Shown here piece by piece: positions 40,935-49,979 of a stretch of 64,000 bases of DNA; the first letter of the stretch is position 1; the number at the start of each line of letters is the position of its first letter. The DNA lies in assembly GCF_005405925.1 (NCBI RefSeq), contig NZ_BJHV01000001.1, positions 3,410,001-3,474,000 of the forward strand, in the 5' to 3' direction. The notes below the pieces were generated by a model. That model was not told the DNA's origin, ran no database searches, and saw nothing but the letters and a program-made list of their open reading frames with translations. This stretch comes from Streptomyces antimycoticus. Lineage in GTDB: Bacteria > Actinomycetota > Actinomycetes > Streptomycetales > Streptomycetaceae. The position numbers were made by a program, and so were the translations under genes.

Positions 40935-41067
40935 TCGAACAACCTCATGACGCCCCTTACCGTTATCCTCGTCAGTCACAGGCGTACGCTGTATGGCTGT
41001 TACAGGCTGACGCCTGCCGCTTCCCGGCGACATGCGCAGCGGGGGGACCGGGATCGGGAGTAGAACG

Positions 41068-41757
41068 TTGTTGGAACATCTGGGGTCGCTGACCAACACC
41101 CCATGGATCTATGCGGTGATCGGGGCGTCCGTCCTGCTCGACGTCTTCCTGCCCGTCCTGCCCAGCGGAGTTCTGGTCATCACCGCCGCCACCGCGGCCG
41201 CCGGCACCACCGTTGACGCCGTCGGCGTGGTGCGCCAGGCCGGCGCCGCCGACTTCCCCGCCATGTTCGGGCTGATGCTGTGCGCCGCGACCGCCTCCGT
41301 CCTCGGGGACATGGTCGCCTACCGGCTGGCCTGGCGCGGCAGCGACCGGCTCGACCGCGCCATCGCCCGCTCCCGCCGACTCACCTCCGCACAGGAGAAG
41401 TTGGGCACCGCGCTGGTGCGCGGCGGCGGTCCGCTCGTGGTGATAGCCCGCTTCGCGCCCGCGGGACGCTCGGTCGTCAGCTTGAGCGCGGGCGCGGCCC
41501 ACCGGAGGGTGAAGGAGTTCCTGCCGTGGTCCGCGGTGGCCGGGCTCGCCTGGGCGGCGTACAGCGTGGCCCTCGGCTATATCGGCGGCCAGTGGCTCGG
41601 CGCCACCTGGCTGGGCACGGCGGTCTCGGTGCTCGCGCTCTTCGCGGCGGGCTCCGGCGCGGCGTATGTGATGAAGCGTCCGGGCGCGGAGGCGGCCGGA
41701 CCGCTCCCCGCGGCACCCGCCGGGCAGCCCCTGCCCCCGGTCCACCAGGCGCGATAG
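41068..41757 (+). CDS. DedA-family membrane protein
   Basis: 229 residues. The TTG at 41068 is chosen because GGGAG lies 7 bases upstream; an ATG at 41032 in frame lacks a site. Family features: VLLDVFLPVLPSGVLVITAA, VARFAPAGRSVVSLSAGAAH-like re-entrant segment, FLPWSAVAGLAWAAYSVALG. DedA proteins translocate undecaprenyl-phosphate or other lipids across the membrane. Confidence 0.85.
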   Translation: MLEHLGSLTNTPWIYAVIGASVLLDVFLPVLPSGVLVITAATAAAGTTVDAVGVVRQAGAADFPAMFGLMLCAATASVLGDMVAYRLAWRGSDRLDRAIARSRRLTSAQEKLGTALVRGGGPLVVIARFAPAGRSVVSLSAGAAHRRVKEFLPWSAVAGLAWAAYSVALGYIGGQWLGATWLGTAVSVLALFAAGSGAAYVMKRPGAEAAGPLPAAPAGQPLPPVHQAR

Positions 41758-41841
41758 GGCCGTGTCGGCGACCGATTACGGATCGGCCCGCGAGACCCGC
41801 TACCGTCCCTGCATGCGTACCCCTTCCGTACCGCCTCTGGC

Positions 41842-42540
41842 ATGCTGACCCGCGCCGCCGGGCTGGTCGCGGCGTTCGTCGCCGGGCTCGCACTGGTCGT
41901 CGCCGCGGTGCTCGTCGTACGGCATCTCACCGCGCCCTCGGAACCGGAGCTTCCGGTGGTACCCGAGACCCGGCGCCCCATCGTGGAGTCGGCGGTGCGC
42001 GCCTGCACCCCGCTGAGCGTGCCGCTGCTGGCCGCCCAGATCGACGCGGAGAGCGGCTGGCGTCCGGACGCGGACTCCGGGCACGCCCAGGGCATTTCGC
42101 AGTTCTCCCCGGTCACCTGGAAGGAATGGGGCCAGGACGGCGACGGCGACGGCAAGGCCAATGTCTGGGAGCCCCGCGACGCCATCCCCTCGCAGGCCCG
42201 CTACATGTGCCATCTGTACGAGGTGGTCAAGGTGGTCCCGGGCAGCAAGACCAGGTTAGGGGCGACCCAGCTCGCGCTCGCGGCGTACAACGCGGGGCCG
42301 AACGCGGTGCTTCGGGCCCGCGGCATCCCGAAGATCCTCGAGACGCAGGACTACGTCGACAAGATCTTGAAGGAGCTGCTGCCCAAGTACCGGGAGAGCG
42401 AGGAGAAATACCAGCGGAGCGAGGCGAAGCACAAAAGCAGTGCCTCCGCCTCGCCCTCCGGCTCGTCTTCCACCTCGCCCTCCACCGATCCGTCCGCGAC
42501 CGCCCCCGGCGCCTCACCGTCGGCTACGCGTCGGCCGTGA
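41842..42540 (+). CDS. Membrane-anchored lytic transglycosylase (SLT domain) with EF-hand loop
   Basis: 232 residues. N-terminal membrane helix, then an SLT-type muramidase domain: catalytic Glu in AQIDAESGW, AQGISQFSPVTW and LALAAYNAGPN. A perfect EF-hand Ca2+ loop DGDGDGKANVWE is inserted after the second motif. The tail is Ser/Thr/Pro-rich. It would cleave peptidoglycan outside the membrane, with Ca2+ stabilising the fold. Overlaps the convergent hydrolase by 17 bp. Confidence 0.88.
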   Translation: MLTRAAGLVAAFVAGLALVVAAVLVVRHLTAPSEPELPVVPETRRPIVESAVRACTPLSVPLLAAQIDAESGWRPDADSGHAQGISQFSPVTWKEWGQDGDGDGKANVWEPRDAIPSQARYMCHLYEVVKVVPGSKTRLGATQLALAAYNAGPNAVLRARGIPKILETQDYVDKILKELLPKYRESEEKYQRSEAKHKSSASASPSGSSSTSPSTDPSATAPGASPSATRRP

Positions 42541-43306
42541 TGAAGTCCTCCACCGCCCGCACGAGTTCCTGTGGAGTCTCATCGGCGGGGTAGTGCCCGG
42601 CATACTCCAGCTCCACCAACTCGGCGTTGACGTACCAGCGCAGCCAGGTCTGCCGCATCACCTCCGCCGTGAGCGCCGGATCGTGGGCGCCGACCACGAT
42701 CCGGACCGGCACCTGGGCGCCGGCTATGTCCTCGTGGAAGTCCTCCAGCGCCCACGAGTCCAACCAGGCGCGGAGCGCCTTGGGCTCGCTGTGCTCCAGT
42801 GAGTGGCGCACCATCAGGTCCAGCCAGGCGGCCGGGTGACGGCCGCCGGTGGTGAGGTCGATGATGGTCCGCCGGTTCTCCGGGTGGTCGGCGGCGGCCG
42901 CGAACAGCTGCCACTGCTCGCCCTCCATCGGCACTCCGCTGGCCGGCACCGGCGCGACCCCGACCAGCCGGCGGACCCGCTGCGGGGCGGCCGCCAGGAC
43001 GCGCTGGACGACGGCCCCGCCCATCGAGTGGCCGACGAGCGAGAACCGCTCCCAGCCGAGGTGATCGGCGAGCGCGAGCAGATCCTTCCCGGCCTCGTCG
43101 GTGGTGTACGCGCCGGGGATGTCGCGCGCCTCGCCGTAGCCGCGCAGATCGGGCAGAACATAGGTGAACCCGCGCCGGTCGACATGCGGCAGCATCGCGG
43201 CGTACGCGGCACGGTCCGAGAACCAGCCGTGCACCGCCATCACATGGTGCGGCCCGTCGCCGACGGTCTCATACGGTGGAACGAGGGGTGGAACGATCGG
43301 TCCCAT
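42524..43306 (-). CDS. Alpha/beta hydrolase
   Basis: 260 residues from ATG 43306 with GGAGGTG upstream. Classical pattern: oxyanion HGWFSDR, nucleophile Ser in GHSMGGAV, acid Asp in VGAHDPALT, His in YAGHYPADETP. Resembles non-haem haloperoxidase/esterase-type streptomycete hydrolases. Substrate unknown. Confidence 0.9.
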   Translation of the reverse strand: MGPIVPPLVPPYETVGDGPHHVMAVHGWFSDRAAYAAMLPHVDRRGFTYVLPDLRGYGEARDIPGAYTTDEAGKDLLALADHLGWERFSLVGHSMGGAVVQRVLAAAPQRVRRLVGVAPVPASGVPMEGEQWQLFAAAADHPENRRTIIDLTTGGRHPAAWLDLMVRHSLEHSEPKALRAWLDSWALEDFHEDIAGAQVPVRIVVGAHDPALTAEVMRQTWLRWYVNAELVELEYAGHYPADETPQELVRAVEDFITADA

Positions 43307-43474
43307 GGCACCTCCGGTCCCAGTCGAATACGGGCGACGCGGCGCGTGCCCGTGGGGCTCAACGGTGACGTCTCCCGCAGAGGTGGGCAAGCCCGATGCG
43401 CATATGCGTGCCCGCGATACGACCCGTGGAGGGGCCGTATCGCGGGCACGTGGTCGTCCGTGGGGCGGAGGGTT

Positions 43475-45715
43475 CTAGGGGTAGTTCACGAGGTTCGCCA
43501 CATTGTTGCCCGAATTGGACGGCCCGCCCGTGTTGTTGATGACGTGGCTGATGGTGCCGGTGCCGCCGAGCGACACGGTGACCATGTGGTGGAAGCGGAC
43601 GCCCGGGGTGTCGGGGACCTCGAAGGCGCGGGCCGCGACGACACCGGGGTTGACATTGAAGTAGCAGTAGCTGCCCAGCCCCCACGCCTCATGGCTGGTG
43701 ACGTTCGGCCCCACCTTGTAGGCCGCGTAGCCCTGGGTGTTCCCGTTCATCCAGGCGCCCTGGTCGGGCGGGTCGTAGGGCATTTCGTTCTGGTAGAAGT
43801 AGGTCCGGCCGCCATTGCCGTTCCAGATCGTCTGGTACTGCTGATAGTGCTCGACGAACAGGCCGTACATGGTGACGTCGGCACCGTTCACGATCAGACC
43901 GTTGGCGGCGGTGTTGGTGTTCCAGCCGACGCCGTCACCGTGGTCGGCCCGCCAGATCCACAGATGGTCGCCGATCACATTCGAGCTGTTGACCACCAGG
44001 CTCTTGGACGCCTTGCCGACCCCGGCCCCGCCGACCCGGAAGAACACATCATGCAGGGACGTCGGATTGGCCGCGTGCTTGCCGCCGGCCCCGCTCGGCC
44101 CCACCTCCATCAGGGAGGCGGAATTCACCGTACCGGCGTCGAACAGCAGCCCCGCCACCTTGACCCCGTCGACATCGGCGACCGTCATCGCGGTCACACC
44201 GTTGTCGGGGACGAGGGTGGCGAGCCCGAGGCCGAGGACGACCGTGTCGGGCCGGGTCACCTTCAGGGTCTCGCCGAGGTGGTAGACGCCCGGGGTGAAC
44301 AGCAGGTGCTTGCCCTGGGCGAGCGCGGCGTTGATGGCCGACGCGGAGACTCCGGGCTTGGCGATGAAGAACTGGTCGATGGGCAGCGACGAACCCGCCG
44401 GAGCGCCACCGGCCCACGTAGTGCCCTGGGAATTCGACCGCAGCGAGGGCACGAAGACCTTGTAGGCGCCCGCCTGGTCGACGTAGAGGAAAGGCTTCTC
44501 GCGGACGGTCGGGGTCTGGTTCACCACCGTGTAGGGCGGGTTGGGGAAGTTCCCCGAGGGTGCGTTGAGGGCCCCGACGAACACCATGTTCCAGTTGGAT
44601 CCGGACCAGCTTCCCCACTGGGTGTTCCGGGAGAGCCACTGCTGCTGCGAGCCGGAGCGCACCTGGCCGTCGATCTTCGAATCGGCCATGAACCCGCCGC
44701 TGGACCAGCCGCCGTCATCGAGCTGGAGCGAACCGCGGACATGCATCCGGCGGTACGGCGCGGCCTGGGACACCGCCCAGCGGTCGGTGCCCGAGGTGGG
44801 GGTGACCGACAGGTTCTCCGCGCCGCGCCAGAAGTTCTGGGTGGCGTTCCCCTGGAACCAGTCGGCCTCGGCGTGCACCGCGCCGTTGATGGTCACATCG
44901 TCCGGCGACATCCCCAGGCCCAGCACCTGCGTATAGAAGCCCACATTGACGTCGGCGCTGTACGTGCCCGGCTTGAAGAGCACCGCATAGCGGTTGGAGC
45001 CGAACTGGTTCCGCTCCTGCTGCTGGAAGATGGAGTTCAGCCGGCCCTGAATGGTCGATGCGGGCATCGTCGGATCGAAGACGGCGACGTTCGGGCCGAG
45101 GTCGGGCCCGTCGCCCGGTTGCTCGGGCACGGCGGCCACCTGGAATGACTGGGCGGCGCTGCCATTGCAGGTGTACTGGGTGAGCTGCACCCCGTCCTGG
45201 GTGGAGGCACTGGGCACATCGAGGCATTTGCCGCTATGCCGGTTGACGAAGTGATACGCCCCGCCGCCCTCGTCCACGGCGCGCCATTGCTGGTTGTCGC
45301 CGCCGCTGTAGGTCCACAGCTGGACGGGGGCGCCGTCGGCCGTGGACACATCCGTCACATCCCACGCCTGGGCGGAGTCGTTGCGGTTGTCGACGCGGAC
45401 ATAGCCGTCGCCCGTGTCCTCGAACTTCCAGAGCTGGGCGGCGGAGTTGTTGCAGGCGTACTGCTGGACGGCGGTGCCGTTCACCGTCGCCGCACCCCGC
45501 GCGTCCACGCACTTGCCGCTGCCCTTGTTGACGGCGGTGGCCCAGCCCGTCGGCAGGGCCGCGGCCTTGGCGCTCGCCCCGGGCGCCGTCGCCAGCGAGC
45601 CGCACACCGCGGTGAGCAGCGCGAAGGCGGCGAGCAGAGCCACTCTCGGGGATCGGGGAGACCTGGGGGATCTTGGGGGTCTGGAGCGTCTCGCGCATCG
45701 TGCCGGTTCTCGCAT
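43475..45715 (-). CDS. Secreted ricin-lectin protein with beta-helix (pectate-lyase-like) domain
   Basis: 746 residues from ATG 45715 with GAGGAG upstream. Signal peptide with an Arg/Ser/Pro n-region and cleavage near GASAKA. Residues 55-190 form a ricin-B trefoil of three QxW-like units (AQLWKFED, QQWRAVDE, AQSFQVAA). Residues 210-740 are a right-handed beta-helix of the kind seen in polysaccharide hydrolases or lyases (FKPGTYSADVNVGFY, FTPGVYHLGETLKV, WIWRADHGDGVGWN). It probably binds and degrades a plant or fungal polysaccharide. Sometimes mis-annotated as adenylyl cyclase. Confidence 0.83.
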   Translation of the reverse strand: MREPARCARRSRPPRSPRSPRSPRVALLAAFALLTAVCGSLATAPGASAKAAALPTGWATAVNKGSGKCVDARGAATVNGTAVQQYACNNSAAQLWKFEDTGDGYVRVDNRNDSAQAWDVTDVSTADGAPVQLWTYSGGDNQQWRAVDEGGGAYHFVNRHSGKCLDVPSASTQDGVQLTQYTCNGSAAQSFQVAAVPEQPGDGPDLGPNVAVFDPTMPASTIQGRLNSIFQQQERNQFGSNRYAVLFKPGTYSADVNVGFYTQVLGLGMSPDDVTINGAVHAEADWFQGNATQNFWRGAENLSVTPTSGTDRWAVSQAAPYRRMHVRGSLQLDDGGWSSGGFMADSKIDGQVRSGSQQQWLSRNTQWGSWSGSNWNMVFVGALNAPSGNFPNPPYTVVNQTPTVREKPFLYVDQAGAYKVFVPSLRSNSQGTTWAGGAPAGSSLPIDQFFIAKPGVSASAINAALAQGKHLLFTPGVYHLGETLKVTRPDTVVLGLGLATLVPDNGVTAMTVADVDGVKVAGLLFDAGTVNSASLMEVGPSGAGGKHAANPTSLHDVFFRVGGAGVGKASKSLVVNSSNVIGDHLWIWRADHGDGVGWNTNTAANGLIVNGADVTMYGLFVEHYQQYQTIWNGNGGRTYFYQNEMPYDPPDQGAWMNGNTQGYAAYKVGPNVTSHEAWGLGSYCYFNVNPGVVAARAFEVPDTPGVRFHHMVTVSLGGTGTISHVINNTGGPSNSGNNVANLVNYP

Positions 45716-46078
45716 CACGGAAGCCTCTCCTCGTGGGGTGGGGAAGAGCGCCCCGGTGCGGTCACAGGGCGGACGCGGCGCGTTCCAACGAGTCCTCGTT
45801 ACCGGCTGGTTGGTTGGTCCGTACCACGGTTTTGAGGACGGTATGACCATGGGATTCCGGTGTCAATACGAGCCTTAAGCCAAGCCATGAAATTGTGCGG
45901 GCTGTGGTGTGTGGGGCGAGGCTGTGCCGCGTGCGGGAGCGTCTGTACTGCGAACGGGCGAGGCTGTGCTGCGTATGGGCGAGGCTGTGCTGCGTACGGG
46001 CGAGGCTGTGCTGCGTATGGGCGAGCCCGCCCCGGTGGCCGCGTGTCAGCCGCGTAGGCCGAGGGCGCGCGTAGTGGG
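45716..46078. other. Divergent intergenic region containing a 21-bp repeat
   Basis: 363 bp between the ricin protein and MASE1 genes. The left half should hold the lectin promoter; the right half is the repeat array at 45914-46025. Frames through the repeat are open on both strands, but only because the unit length is a multiple of three. Confidence 0.7.
45914..46025. repeat. 21-bp tandem repeat, 5 units plus a partial
   Basis: Units GGGCGAGGCTGTGCTGCGTA(T/C) start at 45914, 45935, 45956, 45977 and 45998, with a partial unit at 46019. The last three are nearly identical with T/C alternation, and the array ends 54 bp before the MASE1 start. Confidence 0.9.
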
Positions 46079-47104
46079 ATGGCCGCTGTGGCACGCGATA
46101 CGGGGATCCGGCGGAACAACGGTTTCCGGCGCAACGGTGCCACGGCGCTGCGGCTCGCCGCCGTCGCCGCCCTCTACTACGCGGGCGCCTGGATCGGACT
46201 GCTGCAGGAGCTGGTGCGCGATCAGGTCACCCCGCTGTGGCCGCCGACCGGAATCGCCCTGGCCTGCCTGCTGACGCTGGGCCCCATGGCCTGGCCGGGC
46301 ATCGCCCTCGGGGCCGTCGCGGTCAACGCCCCTATCGGCCCGTCGCCCCTGGCGGTCCTCGCGATCGTCGTGGGCAACACCCTGGCCCCGCTCTGCTCGT
46401 ATCTGCTGCTGCGGCGGGTGGGCTTCAGGCCCGCCCTGGACCGGCTGCGGGACGCGCTGGTCCTGGTCTTCCTCGGCGCCCTGGCGGGCATGCTGATCAG
46501 CGCCACGGTGGGCACCGCCGCGCTCATCGTGTCGGGCGCGCTCCCGGTGGGTGATTTCTGGACCGCCTGGTCGGTGTGGTGGACGGGCGACGCGATGGGG
46601 GTGCTGGTGATCACCCCCCTGCTGCTGGTGGTCCACCGTCTGCTCCACCGCGTCCGGCTGCCCCGTGGCGTCAGCCCGTACCGCCTGCTGGAGGCGGCGG
46701 TCCTGCTGCTGGGCACGGCGGCCGTCACCCTGGTCGCCACCCGGACGGAGGTCAGCCTGCTCTTCCTGGTCTTCCCCTTCCTGATCTGGGCCGCCCTGCG
46801 CTTCCAACTCGCGGGCGCCGCCCCGTGCTCGCTCATCGTCTCGGTCCTCGCCATCGCCGCGACGGCGGAGGGCACGGGTCCGTTCTCCCATCATTCGCTG
46901 CCGGCCCGGATGGTCACCCTCCAGGCGTTCAACGGCTCGACGGCCCTGACGGCCCTGCTGCTGTCGGCGATCATCACCGAACGGAACGCCACCCGCCGCC
47001 AGATCGAACACGTCTGCGCCCAACTCGCCGAAGCCGTCTTCCGCCTCGCCCCGGACGAGCCCCGCCCACCCGAAGGCGACCGGAAGTCCACGGACCGGCG
47101 GTAG
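46079..47104 (+). CDS. MASE1-domain integral membrane protein without an output domain
   Basis: 341 residues with eight or more helices. MASE1 features: AALYYAGAWIGLLQELVRD, VTPLWPPTGIALACLLTLGP, WTAWSVWWTGDAMGVLVITP, LLFLVFPFLIWAALRF. MASE1 normally senses signals for GGDEF, histidine-kinase or phosphatase output modules. Here only a 45-residue tail follows, so it either works alone or partners another protein. A SpoIIE phosphatase or kinase partner is not adjacent. Confidence 0.88.
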   Translation: MAAVARDTGIRRNNGFRRNGATALRLAAVAALYYAGAWIGLLQELVRDQVTPLWPPTGIALACLLTLGPMAWPGIALGAVAVNAPIGPSPLAVLAIVVGNTLAPLCSYLLLRRVGFRPALDRLRDALVLVFLGALAGMLISATVGTAALIVSGALPVGDFWTAWSVWWTGDAMGVLVITPLLLVVHRLLHRVRLPRGVSPYRLLEAAVLLLGTAAVTLVATRTEVSLLFLVFPFLIWAALRFQLAGAAPCSLIVSVLAIAATAEGTGPFSHHSLPARMVTLQAFNGSTALTALLLSAIITERNATRRQIEHVCAQLAEAVFRLAPDEPRPPEGDRKSTDRR

Positions 47105-47231
47105 GGGGCCCTCCGAGGGTGCCGCCGGGAAGGGGCGCCGGGCGCCGGGCGGCTGGAAGCGGGCACCGGCCACCTGGAACCGCCACCCCGCGCCGGCCGT
47201 CCCTTCCAGCGACTCTCGACGGACAGGGACC

Positions 47232-47867
47232 ATGACCGCGACCCACGCCACCCGCTATCTCTATCTGACCCGTCACGGCGAGGCCACGCCGGACGAAGAC
47301 GGGCTCACCCCCACCGGCCGCCGCCAGGCCGCGCTGCTCGGCGAGCGGCTCCGGGACGTCCCGCTGTCGGCGATCCACCACGGCCCGCTGCCCCGGGCGG
47401 CCGAGACCGCCCGGCTGATCGGTGACCGGCTCGACGGCGTCCCCGCCCATGTCTGCGAACCGGCCGGGGACTATGTGCCGTACACGCCCCACCGAGACGA
47501 ACTGCCCGCCGATTCGGCCGACTTCCTGCTCGACTTCGTCCACGGCTTTCCCCCCGATGAGCGCGCCCGCGGCCCGCTGCTGGCCCGTACCGCCGAGGAG
47601 CGCTTCACCGGCCCCGTGAACGGTCCCGAGGACCGCCATGAGCTGGTCGTCACCCATAACTTCCTCATCGGCTGGCTGGTCCGAGCCGCGCTCGACGCCC
47701 CGAAGTGGCGCTGGCTCGGCCTCAACCAGTGCAACGCGGCGCTGACGGTCATCCGCTATCCCCCGCCCGGCCGACCGCCCTCGGTGCTCTTCTCCAACGA
47801 CATGGCGCATCTGCCCGCGCCGCTGCGCTGGACCGGCTATCCGCCGGAACTGCGCATCACTTCCTGA
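47232..47867 (+). CDS. Histidine phosphatase family (phosphoglycerate mutase-like)
   Basis: 211 residues. Catalytic LTRHGE near residue 13, Arg/Glu region PLPRAAETARL, second His in LVVTHNFLIGWLVR. This is the branch 1 phosphatase fold. Substrate unknown. Intact. Confidence 0.9.
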   Translation: MTATHATRYLYLTRHGEATPDEDGLTPTGRRQAALLGERLRDVPLSAIHHGPLPRAAETARLIGDRLDGVPAHVCEPAGDYVPYTPHRDELPADSADFLLDFVHGFPPDERARGPLLARTAEERFTGPVNGPEDRHELVVTHNFLIGWLVRAALDAPKWRWLGLNQCNAALTVIRYPPPGRPPSVLFSNDMAHLPAPLRWTGYPPELRITS

Positions 47868-47877
47868 CCCGGGGAAC

Positions 47878-47904
47878 CGGCCCCGGCCTTCCGCCGGGGG
47901 CCGG
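47878..47904 (+). terminator. Probable terminator after the histidine phosphatase gene
   Basis: CCGGCCCC (47878-47885) pairs with GGGGCCGG (47897-47904) just beyond the stop codon. GC-rich surroundings allow alternative pairings, so confidence is moderate. Confidence 0.5.
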
Positions 47905-48107
47905 GCCCGCGCTGTTGGGCCCGGCTCCCGCCGTGTCCGAGTACGCAAGCAGCCCAGCAAGCGTGAATAAGGACAGCCATACGGTAGAGCCGGGCACTGA
48001 CAACGGGGCCGCGGCGAACCGAGGAAGGCACTCGAACGCTTGAGCGGTTCGCCAAGGGCAGAGCGCCGCCCCCTTCCCGTCGGGCGCGACGCTCCTACCC
48101 TGAGGGG

Positions 48108-48701
48108 GTGAGCAGCCACGCGTCGAACCGAGCCCGCGTCATTCCCCTGCGTCCGGCCACCGCGGACCCGGCGCCCCAGGCCGGAGCCACCGCCGGGGCC
48201 GCCGGAGCCCCCGCGGCGGGCCCCGGCGTTCCGGCCGCCCCGGCTGTCCCGGGCGGCCCGATCCGGCGGGAGCAGCCGGGCCTGGAGCCGGTGAAGGAGC
48301 CCCTGCTGCGGGATCTCGTCGGAGGCGTGCTGCGGCGCGAGCGCCTCGCCCAGCAGCGCACGCTCAAGGACGTGGCCGAGGCGGCCCGGATCTCGATGCC
48401 GTACCTCTCCGAACTCGAACGGGGCCGCAAGGAGGCGTCGTCGGAGGTCCTCGCGGCCGCCGCCCGCGCACTCGGCCTCAGCCTGGCCGACCTCCTCGCC
48501 ATGGCCCAGGGCGAGCTGATCCGTCTCGTCTCCGGCCCGCGCCGGCGGCGCGACAGTTCGGTGGTGTCGGTCGCGTCCCTCACGTCCGTCACGTCGGCCA
48601 CCTCCGTCGCGTCCCCCACCTCCGTCGCCTCCCCCACTTCCGTCACGGACCGCGGGTCCCGGCACGCGGGGCGGCAGGGCGAGGTACGGCTCGCCGCCTG
48701 A
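48108..48701 (+). CDS. popR: PopR/ClgR-family XRE regulator of clp genes
   Basis: 197 residues from GTG 48108. An Ala/Pro-rich N-terminus leads to an HTH of ClgR/PopR type: VLRRERLAQQRTLKDVAEAA, ISMPYLSELERGRKEASSEV. A Ser/Thr/Val repeat (SVASPTSVASPTSV) precedes the end VRLAA. In S. lividans PopR activates clpP3-clpP4 and is degraded by ClpP1P2 through its C-terminal alanines; the LAA end here fits. The clpP3/clpP4-like pair lies about 1.3 kb downstream on the other strand. Distinction from ClgR rests on that context. Confidence 0.75.
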   Translation: MSSHASNRARVIPLRPATADPAPQAGATAGAAGAPAAGPGVPAAPAVPGGPIRREQPGLEPVKEPLLRDLVGGVLRRERLAQQRTLKDVAEAARISMPYLSELERGRKEASSEVLAAAARALGLSLADLLAMAQGELIRLVSGPRRRRDSSVVSVASLTSVTSATSVASPTSVASPTSVTDRGSRHAGRQGEVRLAA

Positions 48702-48843
48702 GACACCGCCGCCCGACGCCCCGCGCCCGAGACACCGGCCCGACCGGGCCGACCGCGACCGACCCGGTGGCCTCGCCCGCGCCACACACGACGCCGTAGC
48801 CGCGGCACGTGCTGCTCGGCGAGCGTTCGATTGGTTGCCCACC

Positions 48844-49387
48844 ATGCCTGAACCAGGGTCCGTCGCCTGGCCACCTGCCCCGATCACGACCGAGCGGCTC
48901 GTGCTCCGCGAGCCCGAGGCCCGGGACCGTGCGGCGTTCATCGAGCTGTTCACCTCGCCGGAGGTGGGCACCTACCTCGGTGGCCCTCGACCGCGTGATG
49001 AGTGCGAGCGCACGTTGCCTGAGACGCCCGAGAGGCGCCCCGGCGTTTTCGCTATCGAGCTCGACGGAGCGATGATCGGCACCATCGAGCTCAACCGGCG
49101 CGACGCGGAGCGTCGGAGTCATGTCCGTCCGGATGCCGGGGAGGCCGAACTCGGCTACCTGCTCCTGCCGGAGGCATGGGGACACGGCTACGCCGCCGAG
49201 GCGTGCGCGGCGGCGCTCGGCTGGTTCGCCGCCGCGCTTCCCGGCGAGCCGGTGGTGCTCTGCACCCAGACCGCCAACGACCGCTCGCCTCGCGGCGAAG
49301 CTGGGGTTCACCGAGGTGCAACGGTACGAGGCGTGGGGCGCCGAACAGTGGATGGGCGTGTGGTCCCCGGTCACGCCGCCCGCTTGA
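48844..49387 (+). pseudogene. GNAT acetyltransferase broken by a 5-bp deletion
   Basis: A close paralogue of the intact gene at 11630-12178 (shared stretches such as PGEPVVLCTQTANDRS). After the Ser codon near 49286, five bases (ATGCG in the intact copy) are missing and the frame is lost. LAAKLGFTEVQRYEAWGAEQ continues in another frame to the TGA at 49385-49387. The deletion is not in a homopolymer, so it is probably real. Confidence 0.85.
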
Positions 49388-49546
49388 GTTCCTGTCGATG
49401 CGGCCGTACTCGGCGAACCCGGCGCCGAGTGGGGTGGGATAAACCAGTGGCCCGTCCCGCGCACGCTGATCAGCCGCGCCATCCGCGACGTATGGGAAGA
49501 GGCTTTCCCCGAGCTGGCCGCCGCCCGCCCGGCAGCCGCGGCGTGA
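49388..49546 (+). pseudogene. C-terminal relic of an antitoxin-like protein
   Basis: Directly after the broken GNAT, a frame without its own start encodes WPVPRTLISRAIRDVWEEAF and ends AAARPAAAA at 49546. Its TGA overlaps the next GTG (GTGA), as in an antitoxin-toxin operon. It appears to be the last 50 residues of the partner of the AbiEii-like stub that follows. Confidence 0.5.
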
Positions 49547-49605
49547 ACCTCAGCGACCTGCACCGCCGGCTCCTCTCCGACATCCTGGCCATCGGCACCC
49601 CCTAA
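49543..49605 (+). pseudogene. Truncated N-terminus of an AbiEii-type nucleotidyltransferase toxin
   Basis: GTG 49543 begins VNLSDLHRRLLSDILAIGTP and stops after 20 codons at 49605. The same opening is typical of streptomycete nucleotidyl-transferase AbiEii/AbiGii toxins, which continue into a GGYAV-like catalytic strand that is absent here. Only the first helix survives; a lipoprotein gene starts one base after the stop. Confidence 0.55.
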
Positions 49606-49606
49606 C

Positions 49607-49939
49607 ATGCACCGCTCCATCGCGTCCGCCGCCGCGGCCGTCGTGCTCGCCGCCGCCCTTGTGGCGTGCGGGGGTTCGGGCGGGGACAGCAGCAAGGCCG
49701 ACCAACCTGGGGGCGACGTCCTCGGCTCGGCCGGGAAGGTGTACCCCGGTAAGCCCGGTAGCCCCACCGCCGGTGAGTCCATGGACCTCACCATGATCCT
49801 CCAGCCGGGCGACAAGGCCACCGGTTGGGTGATCTTCAACGTGCCGCAGGACGCGAAGATCACGGCCGTGGCGTACCAGATGGACTCGCTCCTGCAGACC
49901 AACGGAGAGCACACGGGCAGGTGGAACCTCCGCGCCTGA
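49607..49939 (+). CDS. Small lipoprotein of unknown function
   Basis: 110 residues. Signal peptide with lipobox VACGG, a Gly/Ser linker, and a compact domain (GESMDLTMILQPGDKATGWV, FNVPQDAKITAVAYQMDSLL) that resembles the immunoglobulin-like DUF4352 fold. There is no ribosome-binding site: it begins one base after the AbiEii stub, so its original upstream region seems lost in the same rearrangement. Translation may depend on coupling to the stub. Confidence 0.72.
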   Translation: MHRSIASAAAAVVLAAALVACGGSGGDSSKADQPGGDVLGSAGKVYPGKPGSPTAGESMDLTMILQPGDKATGWVIFNVPQDAKITAVAYQMDSLLQTNGEHTGRWNLRA

Positions 49940-49979
49940 GCCCGGAGTCCGGTGGGCCGAGAGGTTCGAAGGAACGCAC

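Noticed and set aside
45909..46274. Open frame across the 21-bp repeat (VLRTGEAVLRMGE repeats)
   Set aside because: Stays open only because the unit is a multiple of three, and it overlaps the MASE1 gene in another frame.
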